A stretch of DNA of 64,000 bases, taken from positions 1,091,550-1,155,549 of the forward strand of contig MU006094.1 in the NCBI GenBank assembly GCA_010093705.1, read 5' to 3'. Both the position numbers and the translations under genes were made by a program. Of the stretch, positions 1 through 12,028 are shown piece after piece (position 1 is the first letter of the stretch; the number at the start of each line of letters is the position of its first letter). Under the pieces are notes generated by a model. The model searched no databases and was not told the origin of the DNA. It saw only the letters and a list, made by a program, of their open reading frames with translations. Source of the stretch: Patellaria atrata CBS 101060. Its lineage: Eukaryota; Ascomycota; Dothideomycetes; Patellariales; Patellariaceae.

Positions 1-1298
1 TTGACTTTGTGCGTCCAAAAAATCCCACGAGGTCCGGGATCGAGTGCCTTTATTTCACATCAGCCCTGCGGACATAAGCTGCGGCCAAGGATAAAGAAAT
101 CACACGAACGGGGACTTCGATATTGCTATATTGTAACTCTACGACACCACCGAGTAACAGGTAGCTTTAAAGTTATCTCAGCACTTTAAAAATTGCCAGC
201 TTCTTCTGCGCCGTCGATCGATCTTGATAGATATTCCCGCAAAGTGCGAATCTCACCGTCACACAGATCTCTTCAATAGTGTACAGATAGCTCCCCGAGC
301 CCCGTCCTTTACGTTCTTTTTTTATTTTTTCCTAATTCACCTTTTTCAGTTTCATTATCAAGGAGGGCCGGTGCCACCTTGCGCTCTTTTGGTGCGATTA
401 TCGAATCGTGGTGCAGTTACTTTGCCGAGATCGGGGAAGTGCTATTTCTCACTAAAAGGCTTCCTACGCTTTAGAAAAAAAAGCAAAAGCAAAGGTCCAA
501 AAACAGTATTGGAGCAAGGCCGTGACGCCTCACGGTCTATCATTGTTGCTGTTGTGCACTTGTGTGCCTCTCTAACCGAGGAATTTAACCGTCACACTGG
601 ACTCGTGAGAGTCTCGTGGGGCCCGTGGGAAAGTCTCCCTTTCTTCACCCCGGTTGGATCTGCAGCGCATCATTGCCCCGTCCACCCTTACCCTGTAACG
701 CCTCATTCCTCGAACGGTTGGATAGCCGGCGCTGTATAGATTGACAGGACCAGGCATCTTTGGCGGATCTCCGTCCCTGCTCCCTTGCCCGACCACGCCG
801 ACTACTCAAGATAGACAAGACTCCTAGCAAAGAGTAAAACCGTTCAAGGGCCGCTCAAGGGCGCATATGACCAACTTCTCCCTTTACAGTAACATCTGCA
901 CTGCCGTTGAGGGGACAAGTGTGGGCACGGCTCCTCCCAGATAATAACGGTTCGCTTCCTCCAAACGTCGACCCATCACCGCCGCCCAGGCCATCGTTGT
1001 CTGATCCGTGCTACTGGTGACGGCGACGTCTAACTCCCTGATCTTTACCTTTCACAGATCGTATACCTACAGTACTTGTACAAGAACACTCCTGCGGGCC
1101 CAAGCCTCTTTTCTCGCTTCTTAATAGCCTCCTCTTGTTTGGCCTCAAGTCCTGTTCGTTAACCTCAGCTATCATTCCTTCAACTGCTTTCGCTAGCCGT
1201 TGTTGTAACTTGAACTTTTCTATCTCTGCCTTCTTGTTGCAGAGTGGGCTTGTTGCTCGAGTATTGCTTTTGGTTAACGTTGCTGTTCTCTATGAGAT
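1..1298. other. Stretch without a recognisable gene (left edge, upstream of the zinc-finger gene)
   Basis: No open frame here looks like a known protein. The part from about 900 to 1298 is pyrimidine-rich on the + strand, as expected of the promoter and long 5' leader of the zinc-finger gene that follows. Frames of up to 171 codons in the first 800 bases lack any domain-like pattern and overlap on both strands. Confidence 0.4.
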
Positions 1299-2434
1299 AT
1301 GCATTTGTCGAGTATGGTACAGAACGGGAGGGATGAACGTCGTGAGGCGCACGATCCCATTCACCAACGACAACTTCATTATTATTCTCAAACTCAAAAC
1401 AAACCGCTTCATTCGCAACACGACATCGTTTCTGCACTTGCTTCGAATCAGTTTGCATCCCAACAGCAGTTGGAATATTCATACCACCAGCGCACCCCTC
1501 AGTCCCCTCCTTCGCCACCCGTAGAAGAGGTTAACAAGCCCTCACTACCTTCGATTTCGAGTCTGCTCGGAATAGCGGATGGTGACCGAGCGAACGGTGA
1601 GAGTGGTATGTAGACGAGAGTATATTCTCGAGAAACTTTTATTAACATCTGTTAGGGCAAAATCAACAACAACACTCTGCAGTGTCACAAAACGTGGTAG
1701 CGGCTGGACAGACACAGGAAACTCGACCTGATCAAACTCCTCAATCTTTTGGCCACACGATCGTGAGCAACCCCAGAATGACTTTACCGCCAACTCCTCC
1801 TATGCAGCCGGATTCCGTCGTTGACGGCAATCAGTCTCCTTCCGCCACCTCGCAGTCGTCAATATCTGCGGCTCCTTATTATCTCGGTTCCTCTCTCAAC
1901 AACATGGAACCACACCAGCAGCGCCAAAATGTACCGACCGTATCAGATACCAAGCGACACCATTCAATGACCATTCATTCGGGTGTTTCTCCTTATAGTA
2001 CCTCGCCGTACGCCACTTCCCCTTATGGATCTTCACCGGGTGCCGCCTCAACAGCTGGCTCATTCTATTCTCCTGACAGCCAAGTATATACTTCATCAGC
2101 CTTGTATCAGCAACGGCCCCTTCCATCAAACTTTCCACCCCCAGTTCCAATCAACCCAGAGACGTCGAACAATCCTTGGCAACATCACCATTATATTAGC
2201 GCGTCTAGTCAAGCTGCATTTCCGCAATCCCAGGATCGTTACATCTGCCAAACGTGTAATAAAGCGTTTTCCAGACCGAGCAGCCTAAGAATACATAGCC
2301 ATAGCCATACAGGCGAAAAACCATTCAAATGCCCACACGCTGGATGTGGGAAGGCCTTTAGCGTTCGAAGTAATATGAAGAGACACGAACGAGGATGCCA
2401 TGCTACGGGATCAACTCCGGCACCAAACCCATAA
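1299..2434 (+). CDS. C2H2 zinc-finger transcription factor (two fingers at the C-terminus)
   Basis: Two exons, 1299-1605 and 1656-2434, separated by a 50-base intron starting GTATGT; the frame closes to 361 residues. The start could also be the methionine at 1314. The N-terminal two thirds is low-complexity, rich in Ser, Pro, Gln and His, with a conserved-looking block LPSISSLLGIADG near residue 88 and TLPPTPP further on. The last about 65 residues hold two fingers: the first C-x2-C-x12-H-x3-H (CNKAFSRPSSLRIHSHSH), then the TGEKPF linker, then C-x4-C-x12-H-x4-H (FSVRSNMKRHERGCH). This makes it a sequence-specific nuclear DNA-binding regulator. The finger pair resembles that of Aspergillus MtfA-type development and secondary-metabolism regulators, but that link is from memory of the family and not certain. 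The polyserine and polyglutamine character suggests a disordered activation region. Confidence 0.85.
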
Positions 2435-3091
2435 AGTAGTAATTATACCATATGTCTAAGAAGGCAGAACACTTGAGGAAGATCGAGGAGATTCTATCCC
2501 TCCGCTAGGCATTGAAAGGGACTATTACATAGCATCCGTAGCATGATGCTTCTGTCTATTCCGAGTTTTGAGACGCTCTATACCACTGCACTTGTCCGGC
2601 GCTAGGCTTTTTTTTTCTATACTTGCGCATCTCACGGGAGTTTGGGGACCTTGGGATGGCGTCATTTACTCAAAATGAATGATCTCTTCATACGAGATTC
2701 TGAATCATGGCTGTATACCTTTTCCTGTTATGTGCTCTTTCCACTAAGATTAAAGATTGGTGTAATCACTTTGGGGATTGCTAAGATATCACTTTCATTA
2801 CTGTACATTAGTAACACTAGCATGAAAAGCTGTAGCTTGCAGTTCTGCATCTGAAATCAAATCGATTATTGCACATATGAGACTCTATTTCTCAATTTTC
2901 CAATAGTGTTACCATGCGCCTGGTGACGAGTTTGGTAAGTGTATCTCACTGTTCCTAGATATGTATCTTGGTTCTTCTCTGCTAACTTGATGAAATAGTA
3001 ACCGCTCCCTGTAACAAGTAGACCTATTAGACGCAGACGGCGATTGTATCGGCTTCTGAATCGGGTCTTAAGTCTCAAGCAGCCGTAACAG
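2435..3091. other. Gene-free stretch downstream of the zinc-finger gene
   Basis: Contains the presumed 3' untranslated part of the zinc-finger gene and AT-rich DNA. I see no coding pattern, RNA gene or repeat. Confidence 0.4.
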
Positions 3092-6000
3092 ATGCTAAAA
3101 AGGATGAGTGCTCCTGCATTTTATAGCCCTGAAGGCCCTTTATGGAGTCGTATCCAAATGTTGCTCAAGTCGTCGCACCGCACACCCGGTATCACTTTAC
3201 AGAAACTGGATTTGGCATGTAGCACACCGTTCTGGCATTATTCCTGGCAGTGGCACTACCCATTTCACCACAGCAGCCTCGTCCAACAATATCCTAGAAT
3301 GATAAACGATCATGATCTACAGCGTCTAGGGCTTCTTTGGAGAGAACGATGTCGCCTTACCCCAGTATAACTCTGCTAGAGCAAGCTACAGTATTGCTTA
3401 AGGGATCCTCGTTAACATGGCGGCAGACTCAATAGAACGGGGATTCCTTTACTCCACCAACGAGATGGCTGCGAATCACGCCTTTTTTGACGAATACAGC
3501 ACGCGATACGGGAAGTCGCTCGAGGTCCACCAACCGCTAGGACCGAAGTCCAGCGACCAGCTCGGTAACATGCATAAGGCCGTCTCTATTAAAGACGCCT
3601 GACAGAATGTCGTTTGCTCACTAACGAACTATTGAAACTACTGGTCCTAGTCTCCGAGAGCATTTGTTTAAACGTTGACCCATATGGAGATCTCCTCCTA
3701 GCGAATCCTCTATAAAAGTTAAGACGCATAGGAGGAAAGCGAAGCGAGGAGACCTGCAGGCACAAATAGCATCGGACGTCGGGAAATGGTCGTTAACTCA
3801 CTATCGGAGCTCAGATTACTGTATTGACAAGGCGTCAAAGGGGTGGTGTTTTCTTGCATTTTCAATTGGCAACGAAGGCCGTCAGTGACGGTCAGTGAAG
3901 GGGAAACATATAGCGGAAAGCGGCGATAAAATCAAATCCGGTTAGAGGTTCCTATTTCAGTGCTGACTTTTCAAGATAGTATCCAATGAATGATGTGTTA
4001 TTTTTCTTGGAGTTCCCTTGGTGTTTGTTTGATTGTTTTCCCCAGGCAAGTGGTGCCCCGGAGTGCATCCCATGTTCGGCTTGTCCCGCGAATGCATTGC
4101 TCCAGGTTTCCCACTACCTGTCCACCTACTGCCCACCTCCCAGTTCTTCCACCGTCCACCGCTGAGACCGCTCCCCACGCCAATTCGGATTCTCTGACCG
4201 CATCTGCCGGAGGACTGTATGAATCCCGAACGAAAGACGCTGTCCTCTTACTTTCCTCCAGTTTTGAATCATGACATGTTGCAGCAGGTTGTCGAGGAAC
4301 AAACGTTGCACCGTAGCGATGTCCCGTCTTTTGCGGCTTCGCCAAACCTGCTGAGCGACTAGTAAAACTGTGCATCTGCAAGGCACTTACGCCAGCAATG
4401 CGGTGGTTATGCGCCGGGCAATTGAGGCCAGCAACAGGGCACGAGGGATATGACGGGACTTGAGGAAGATCTTGAACCAGAATTGAGGTAAAGTTCTGTT
4501 CATCTTATCCTTCGCGAAGACGGCTAGAACTATATCAACGTGGCCCAACTACGATATACGCAAGAAAGTTTTCGTTGTGGCTTGTGAGCACCCGAGACAT
4601 CTAGCAAAACCATGGACATCAAAGCAAACCCTATCATCGTACCCCGGGATAGATATTCGCAGAGTCAGAACTTCCTACGGAAAATGATTTTTTGCTTCGC
4701 TTGCCGTCTTGCATCACACCGCGGCTTGTCAAAGGGTGTTCCTGGGTGTTGCATTGTGTTACTAAAATAGGACTGGAATAGGTACGGTAGTAGCGATAGT
4801 GCATGGAATATATTGCAGACCACCAATTACGATACGAACTCTGTGGCAACTGCATTACATGTTAAAAGAAAACATCTCTGCCGAATGTGGAGGAACCCGT
4901 TATGGACGACGTCGAATATCGTATTTCAATCACAGGACTGGATCATTGCTCCTGCCTCCCTTCCCTTCCAGATGCAATTACACGACGGGTCATGGATCCT
5001 CTCAATATGGCCACGCATAGGAAACAAAGAATCAACCGCACGGGTGATCTACCCGATGCCGCATTTCTTCGATCTGTATCTACTTTTTACAGTACAGTAC
5101 AGCTATCGGTTGGGCACTCAGGCGTGTCAGGATGGCAACAAGCATCGAGCAACATAATAGCCCAAAGCTGTCTCTTACAAGTTACAACGGACAAAACGCT
5201 CGTCCCTCGAACAACGACCGCAAAAAGCTTGGGTTATCCCGTGACCCAAAAACAACACGGAAATAAGGTGACCAGTAGCATATCGATATTGTTTCCTATT
5301 GTAGGTATTCTGTTCTCCTATTTCCGCCAAAGATTTCTTGGAAGCAATGCATTATACATGCAGATCCGAATTTTCGTCTCCTGGAGGATTCTGATCCAAT
5401 ATTCATGCCCTCATTATTCAGAATTGAGAACCGCAGCTTGTGTTACCAATGTACGATATCGGCTCGTTGATTTCCGATTTTATGCCGTCATTTTAGTAGG
5501 GAACTTGATAGAGAATAGGCAATTAATAGAACTACAGTATTGACTTTCGTAGTTTGAATTATTAGAACACTAAGCATTGAGCAATCACCATCCAATGTCT
5601 CCCCCATAGTCTCGCTGCTCTGTCTCGTGTTGTTGACTTCTGTTCAGGAACTTCGGGAGCAGTTCGCGACGCCGAGTCAGTGATTCCGTCTCAAGAAGCG
5701 ATAGAAACTCCACACTTCCATACCTGCGGCTCCAACCACGACATACCTAACCAGCCACCGTCAGCAACTTCGCATCATCGTACTGCGCAATAATAGCCAC
5801 AGTGAGCGAGTCGTCGTCCCGAAGACGATTCTCTAGATCTACCATACGCAATCCTTTCGCCTACAAGGCGCGCCAGCGGAGAGACCTCAAGCAAGATTTG
5901 TATGAAAACCGCCAATTCATGACCTCTTACGTCCATCAGTTGACTTGACGGGCTGGGAAGATCCCTCAAAGTAGTATTCTCTGAGTTGGACGCCTGACTG

Positions 6001-6508
6001 GCATGCAGCGCGATTCTGCAAGAGGATACGCTTTATGGCTGTCTATAATCGCGACATCTACCCCTTCGAAGCGGCCTTGGAATTAATTCCAAAAGTACGT
6101 CTTACAGCGTCCGACACTTCGAAACCCTTTCGACGGCTAGTATCCAGAATGGGACACTCAACAAATCCTGAGAACAGATCATAGCTTCTGCAGCAGGGCC
6201 GTAAACGACCCGTCGGTATCTCGAATACCCAGTTCTAACAATCAGTCTTTTGGATGTTCGTCCTCGTCTCAGAAACTACTCTATCCACCTTCCTCTGTTC
6301 ACACTGTTGCCGCAGTCGAGGTGCAGATCTTACCCTACCACCTATCAAAATCGCAGCTAAGTATGACGGGTGCACTCGACGAACCGCGTGGCAACGTCCG
6401 GGAGTAAGATTTTGCCCATTCTTTCATTCCCGGAGGCGGAAAACGTCGCCGTCGGACGGTGGGCACTGTTCTGCAAGGTCATTTGAGTGGGTGCTTGAGC
6501 TACACTGA
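3092..6508. other. Interrupted coding-like pieces, possibly decayed genes
   Basis: Short stretches with protein-like composition occur in different frames without linking into a gene. Examples on the + strand are 3417-3602 (61 residues, with the string HAFFDEYSTRYGKSLEVHQP), a frame around 5640-5780 containing VVDFCSGTSGAVRDAE, one around 6000-6180 with DIYPFEAALELIPKVRL, and 6254-6508. Stops and frame changes separate them, and no intron set I tried joins them. The longest open frame, 4887-5543 (218 codons), has no recognisable motif. The stretch may hold relics of one or more metabolic genes, or simply chance open frames; I could not name a family. Confidence 0.25.
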
Positions 6509-8783
6509 GGTTACTTTGTCCACGTCACTCATTGGAATGGGAGTGGAAAGGGGAGACTTGAGAAATCAGACGTGAACCAAGCTGTTCGTTATACGCAATT
6601 TTGAGAAACGGAAAGGTAATCTCGAGGTTCTAGTAAAAAGATGTAATGAGATCAGTCTGTTCATGAGGTAACTATTATTAGGTGTTGTCCCCCCGTGGAG
6701 GAACCTGTAGAATCCGTTACTCCTCGCCTGGAGTGTTTGAGTGAGCACAGAGGTATTCGCAATCGATTCTCTAATGTGGCTCAGCGGCCGTGCTGGTAGA
6801 GACACCTCAGTGTGGCCACGTTGAACGAAAAGCCCCCTCTAGGTCCTCCAGCTCCGGCACATACGCACACATACACACACACAGTAAGGACCAAAGCAAA
6901 TCGCCCCATTCCTTGATAATACGAGCTGCTCCAGTACATTCTCTACTCAACATAGCCACCCCCCCTCCCTCCCCCCTTTTTTTTTTGCTCTACCATACAC
7001 CTGATATACACCAGTATGGGTTTAAAGAGCAGCACACCACGCATTCCCGTCCATACTCCACAACTTACTCCCTAACAGCCCCAGAGTCCATTCAAACTAC
7101 CCGCCTCATTGCTGCTCCGCGGGAAGCTTAAACAGGAGGCTTACAAGCTACTCTTACGTTGGGTCATGAGCTACTTAGTATTGCTCCCTCAGGATGCCAT
7201 ATATATTGCACATATGTCTTAAGTAGTCAGCAGCGGATGTACTATGCCCGATGATTATGACTATTACTCATGTACGACCGGGTGCTATGTGGCCATCGAT
7301 TGAGAGATGATCGAGACGTTATGTCCGTTTCTATAAAGGTAGGTCGAGACGAGGACCATGTTGTCAATTTAACCCGCGTACCTTTTCATCATAGGGGAGG
7401 TATGTATGTGAATTAGGGGTGTGTGCGTACCACTGGCCCCCGAAAGGTTGGATCTGGTCCTGCCCTTTGTGAGTGTGCCTTGGTTGGATAGAGTTCGGTT
7501 AAGGTAGAGGTGGACTTGCTCTATCTTCCGTTTTCGTAGAGAATGCTTGTGATATTTAGGCACGCATCTTGTCCTTGAGTATCCTGTAACGCGTGATTGC
7601 GGATGATGGACATAGTGTCCCTCCGCTCGCAATATGGTGTTTTCTTTACTTGAAGACCGCGAGGAGTTCTTTTGTTATAACTACATGTAACGTACAATTT
7701 ATTCACTCTCTTTATCTTTGAATGATAGCAATTTGGTCATCGTGTAACCAGTATATGTAGAGTTAAATGACGCATTACTTTCCAACTCCTTCCAATATCA
7801 ACATCGAACTGCAAGTATAAACGACCATTCACTTTATCCAATTTGAAACCCGTAAATGAAAGAGGGACCGGTGTCAGTTCTTCAATCCCAGGGTTAGCTC
7901 AGTAGATATGTCCAAGTATGAGGTGAGAAAGAACTGTAGCCGTGACGAAGAAAGTAGGTGTGCTTTATTACTGGACTCTTAGTGTTCTGAATATGACATG
8001 CTGGAAGCAATATCTTTATTTTTGCGGCTACGGAATCAACTCTTGTGGTTTGAGGATAGACATTTCCATAAGGGTGAAACTCGAATAAAAGACATCTGAA
8101 TCATTCCCAACGCGTCATATCCTCACCACTCAAGCATACAACGAGGTGTTCCAAACACTTACCACACACACACCCACCACAATCCGTCCCCATCCCCTTC
8201 ACTAAAACCACCCCCAAAGCTTCCTTAACTCAGCCCTCTCCACCGAACTCCTCCATTATAGCGATACGGCCGAGTCCGTGTGGGCAACAAAGTAACTTGA
8301 TTATGTACCGTCTTTCCTGTAATATTTCCACTAGTCACTTCAAGGCCCAGTGTTCTAGCCACACTGACGATGAATTGCGCTAGGATAGTAGAGAAATCTG
8401 GTTGCTGGGTTTAGTTTTTCTGTCTGGAAGTTTTGATTTGTGGCTTTTTTTCTTTTGGTTTGGGGTGGGGGGTGTGCTGTGTTTGATATGATGTTTTTTG
8501 GGGGGCGGGTAGAAGGGGGTGAGAGTGGAAGAAGAAGTGTGGAAGGTTGTTTTTGTGGACTGTGTAGACGAGAGGAGACGTGTTCTTTGCTTGAACGTAG
8601 ATATCATGTTTTGATAAAGACTCCATTGTATGAACTTAACTACTTGATTCTCTGCCCTCACACAGTCTCACTCAACCTCGGATTCTCATATACTCATTAG
8701 CACATCACAAATAACTTAGCGCACATCATTCTCCTCTGTTTACGTCCAATACTCCCCGTAAACGCTCAGCAACTCGTCAAAAC
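6509..8783. other. Gene-free stretch with alternating C-rich and G-rich blocks
   Basis: No gene is supported. The + strand is C-rich around 6840-6990 (including a C tract followed by a T tract near 6960-6990) and around 8150-8250, and then G-rich around 8440-8560. Open frames here overlap on both strands and look like composition effects. A non-coding transcript cannot be excluded. Confidence 0.35.
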
Positions 8784-9524
8784 CTACAACTCGTAACCCA
8801 ACAAACTCCAACCCTTCTTTTCCCCCGGCAACCTCGCCTCCTCAATCTCCTCTAGCGTGACGTTCCTCCACACCTCCCCTGGAATCCAACCAATGTAAGC
8901 CACATTCCCGAACCCGCCAATCCAATACACCTCATCCACGACCAGTCTAACCCACTTGCTCTCATGAATCCTGTTCCCCGGCAACCACCACACAGCATCC
9001 TTATGATTCTTCACAAAGCATTTACTCAGCTCCTTCGCCTCGATAAGGGACGGGTCGATATTCTCAAGATGCCCGATGAGTGACAGCCGTGGCATGGCGG
9101 CCGCGCTGTAAGTCTTGTACGGCGCGTGCCAGCGCAGAGACAACGTGATGTTGGACCCCGCGGCGACGTTTTTGAAACTGGTTGCGATGGTTATGGCGAG
9201 GAGGGTGGGATTGCCGGTTGAGGGCTCGCAGTCCGCTATGTAGTCCATCAAACCGACTGGGGTACCGGCAACGGAGGGGGGGCGGTTCTCTAGGGTGAAT
9301 GCATCGTGGGAGGAGGAGGAGGGGAAGATGGTAGAGAGTGTCCCGATGCTTTCGAGATGGAGGATTCGCCGGCCTAGGACGGCGGAGTCATGGACAGTGG
9401 GGAAGGTGGTGGTGGAGAGCTCGGCGGGGTTGGGGCCGTGGGAATTGGGGTTGGAGAAGAGGTACTGGGGAGAGAGAGAGAAAGCAGCCGAGAGGGGGAG
9501 GATAGGGAGGATAGTGAGGCGCAT
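8784..9524 (-). CDS. Secreted CREG-like protein (pyridoxamine-phosphate-oxidase fold)
   Basis: A single-exon gene of 246 residues. The first about 16 residues (MRLTILPILPLSAAFS) form a signal peptide. The remainder matches the fungal branch of the CREG family, which has an FMN-binding split-barrel fold. It shows the family pattern of an early VGLMDYIADCE segment (about residues 90-100), an ITLSLRW strand, a central KCFVKNHKDA segment, and the C-terminal signature WWLPGNRIHES...VYWIGGFGNVAYIGWIP. CREG proteins are secreted or endolysosomal glycoproteins; the fold is that of flavin oxidases, but no catalytic activity is established for CREG itself. NIT and NVT near the middle and end are possible N-glycosylation sites. 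A TATTTATA-like element lies just upstream on the minus strand (about 9545-9553). The coding strand is C-rich in its 5' half and G-rich in its 3' half. Confidence 0.88.
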   Translation of the reverse strand: MRLTILPILPLSAAFSLSPQYLFSNPNSHGPNPAELSTTTFPTVHDSAVLGRRILHLESIGTLSTIFPSSSSHDAFTLENRPPSVAGTPVGLMDYIADCEPSTGNPTLLAITIATSFKNVAAGSNITLSLRWHAPYKTYSAAAMPRLSLIGHLENIDPSLIEAKELSKCFVKNHKDAVWWLPGNRIHESKWVRLVVDEVYWIGGFGNVAYIGWIPGEVWRNVTLEEIEEARLPGEKKGWSLLGYEL

Positions 9525-10218
9525 GATAGTATAGGGTATGGTATAAATATCGTAGAGATGGATATAGAAAGAGAAAAGTCGCGCTCAATGAGCTTATGCT
9601 CAGATATGTACAGAGGAGAAGTGCTGTCAAGGTTGATAGAAGGTTAGAGACCTGCTTGAGAAGTATCTCATGACCAGTTCCGAAGCTCGGCTATTGCTTG
9701 TCAAAAAGAATCATTGCTCGTACGATCGAAGAACAGCTAAGAACGCCAAATAGACAAACAACCTGCTTGGAATTTGCACTATTACAGCGTTAATAACGCT
9801 ATAGGGAGTCGATATACGGTGTTGGCAAGACTTGACGTTGCGTGCTCTGATTCAATGATCCGCTTGATCTTATCTTGTCTGATCTTCCATCTCCATTGTC
9901 CTTTCCCACGTGATCCACAACCTTGGGCGACAGAGCTTGGCATTCTTCGGCAACATCCAAATCCCACTCCAAATTTGACTCACAGCGTTTTACGACGATC
10001 TATCCATCGACAACACCGCAAGGTCTAACCAGAACATCTTCATTCGAACCAGTATGTAATCCTACATTCAGAGATTGGTCTTTTAGTCGAAATTATCATC
10101 TTCGAGATTCGCATCCGCCGAGTAGTGCACCTAGAGAACGCTATAGCTAACAATATTCGCCACTTGCAGACTCCTTTCGAATCGACGACTGTCCTCAAGT
10201 TCGATCGCATAATTCAAT
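9525..10218. promoter_or_regulatory. Divergent intergenic stretch between the CREG-like gene and eS30
   Basis: Holds the promoters of two divergently transcribed genes. A CACGTG E-box-type palindrome lies at about 9907-9912, on the eS30 side. The pyrimidine-rich part from about 9890 onwards probably contains the eS30 leader, possibly with a leader intron. No coding sequence is seen. Confidence 0.4.
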
Positions 10219-10589
10219 ATGGGAAAAGTTCACGGAAGTTTGGCGCGTGCCGGAAAGGTCAAGTCTCAGACCCCAAAGGGTGAGTAGAGACCGCACCAAA
10301 TAATTCGGAAGGCATGGAAGCTGCTGTATTGAAGCTGCCTGTAGAAAGCATTCCCAATATTCATCACCGGCGATGTATTCTAGGACGAGAGGCTAATGAT
10401 TCCGATAGTTGAGCCACAGGAGAAGAAGAAGACTCCCAAGGGTCGTGCTAAGAAGAGAATCACATACACCCGCCGCTTCGTCAACGTTACGTTGACCGGA
10501 GGCAAGAGAAAGGTGTGCAATACTCATATATTGAATTGGTACAGTGAATTAACCAATGGCTATAGATGAACCCCAACCCAACCTCATAG
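10219..10589 (+). CDS. RPS30: 40S ribosomal protein eS30
   Basis: Three exons, 10219-10279, 10409-10512 and 10566-10589, give exactly 62 residues, the usual length of fungal eS30. The protein starts [20 protein letters not shown], continues with the basic block [11 protein letters not shown], then [14 protein letters not shown], and ends MNPNPTS, all diagnostic of the family. It is a small, strongly basic component of the 40S subunit near the decoding site. Unlike the animal gene there is no ubiquitin-like (FUBI) fusion at the N-terminus, as expected in fungi. The first intron splits a Val codon after one base and the second lies between Lys and Met. The last coding exon is only 24 bases, so gene finders can easily miss it. 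Confidence 0.96.
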
Positions 10590-11428
10590 GTGTTGCAACT
10601 GTCATCTGGGGAGGACGGGATATGCCTGGGTGGATATGATGCTTACTTTATGGTGATACGGGAGGGGAATTACGGTCATGGATCAGAGCAACCGAAGTCG
10701 GGGCAAGATGGCTGTGTATATGTTGCCGGATCGATGGCTTTGCGCTTTGAGAGGAAGGGCATATTTCGGCGTATGATATACGTTCGGGTCTTTCGTGGAG
10801 CTTCAATCCTAACTGGCTTCTTCACTTCTTCGCAATTCTTTTTCCCATGTGAAAATGTGTCATGTGCGCATCTGCAAGTTTTATATTTGTGTAAGGGCTG
10901 GAAACTCTATCGGCATTGATATTGAGTTCAAGGGCTATAGGAGCGAGAATATGACTTTCATATATCGCTAGGCATGTTGATACTTGATTCATTGTTCGTA
11001 TCTGAGTTTTCCTTTCTTCTAGTAGCGTACACTTTGAAGTACTCCTGAGTGAAAAGCACTCGTGTTGGACTTGGAGGAATACAGAAATTGACAATGCCAT
11101 TTTCTCGTCTATTTCAAGGGTTGTAGTAATGCATACTCCCATTTCTACCATTCAAAACGACTGAATATTACTGAGTTTGTACGGAGTATACTAAACGATA
11201 CCTTTGTAATATTCGGGTTGAGGTTGCACTACGATATTTATCTACTTAGGGCTGGATTCCAAATAAGGTTAGTTTAGCATACCATGGATTCTGATAATCT
11301 AGCACGCACCACCTTGAACGTCACTTGCCAAGCTTGCACCTTAGCTCAACTACGACTTCACCTCTGTTTCCCAAAGATCATATTATCAGATGTAAAGTTC
11401 CTCACGAATCCCGATTCTCCCATTAGAT
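10590..11428. other. Gene-free stretch between eS30 and FMP46
   Basis: Contains the 3' untranslated part of eS30 and the presumed FMP46 promoter. A 109-codon frame on each strand (10590-10919 and 10822-11151) has no domain-like pattern. I see no repeat or RNA gene. Confidence 0.35.
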
Positions 11429-12028
11429 ATGTCCTTTATCAAGAAACTCTTCGCCGAAGTAATGCTTTCCTCCCCTTGCCCCATTTTCTACTGACGTTAT
11501 TTAGGCCGGCGCTCGCGACGTCGTAACTCTGTTCCATAAACAGTCCTCGCCCGCCTCCATTCGCGTCCATACAATCCTTAAACAAGCCGCTGCTACTGCT
11601 GCGGCACATTCTACAGAAGATCAAGCGAGCAGTCATGAAAGTCAGAGCAAAGCGGAGCGAGTGGAGTTTGATCTGGATGTAGTGGAGCAACCACCAACAA
11701 GTGATCAATTGAAGAGTATACTAGAGTATCTAGGCTCAGGTTCGGCAGGAAAGGTAGTGAAAGGGGCGAGTGACGAAGGAGATGCGCTCAAAAAGTTGAA
11801 ACAGAATGGGGATGCTTTTCAAAGGCCTGTGGTAAGGTTGATGGTTGGTATTTAGAGGGACGTACGCTGACGGGATTTAGGTTGTGAATTGGAACAAGGG
11901 GAAAGCAGGTATGTTGTCTTCTGTATTTGAATTGATTGTATGCTCATGGGAATGATATAGTTATGGGTGAGAACGAGTCTGAGATTCTAAGGTTACTTAA
12001 GGAGATACCCGAGGAGACCAAATCGTAG
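11429..12028 (+). CDS. FMP46: Fmp46-like mitochondrial redox protein (DUF1687 family)
   Basis: Four exons, 11429-11458, 11505-11831, 11881-11908 and 11961-12028, joined by three introns of about 46-52 bases; the sum is 453 bases, giving 150 residues. The order MSFIKKLFAE, then VVTLFHKQSSPASIRVHTIL, then FDLDVVEQPPT...LKSILEYLG, then GDAFQRPVVVNWNKGKA, and the C-terminal NESEILRLLKEIP, is the pattern of fungal Fmp46 homologues. The family is predicted to have a thioredoxin-like fold and to act as a mitochondrial oxidoreductase; no substrate is known. The typical conserved segment near the N-terminus (TLFHKxSSPAS) is present, where thioredoxin relatives would have their active site. The short basic N-terminus fits mitochondrial targeting. 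The second exon carries most of the protein. Confidence 0.92.

Noticed and set aside
4887-5543. A 218-codon + strand frame
   Set aside because: No domain-like pattern, irregular composition with hydrophobic and basic runs, and overlapping frames on the same stretch. Kept only as part of the possible decayed stretch.
7885-7960. A GGGTTAGCTCAGTAG string resembling a tRNA D-arm
   Set aside because: No matching anticodon arm, T-arm consensus or acceptor stem pairs with it.
10590-11151. 109-codon frames on both strands after eS30
   Set aside because: They overlap each other in opposite directions, have no recognisable motif, and lie in the 3' flank of the ribosomal protein gene.
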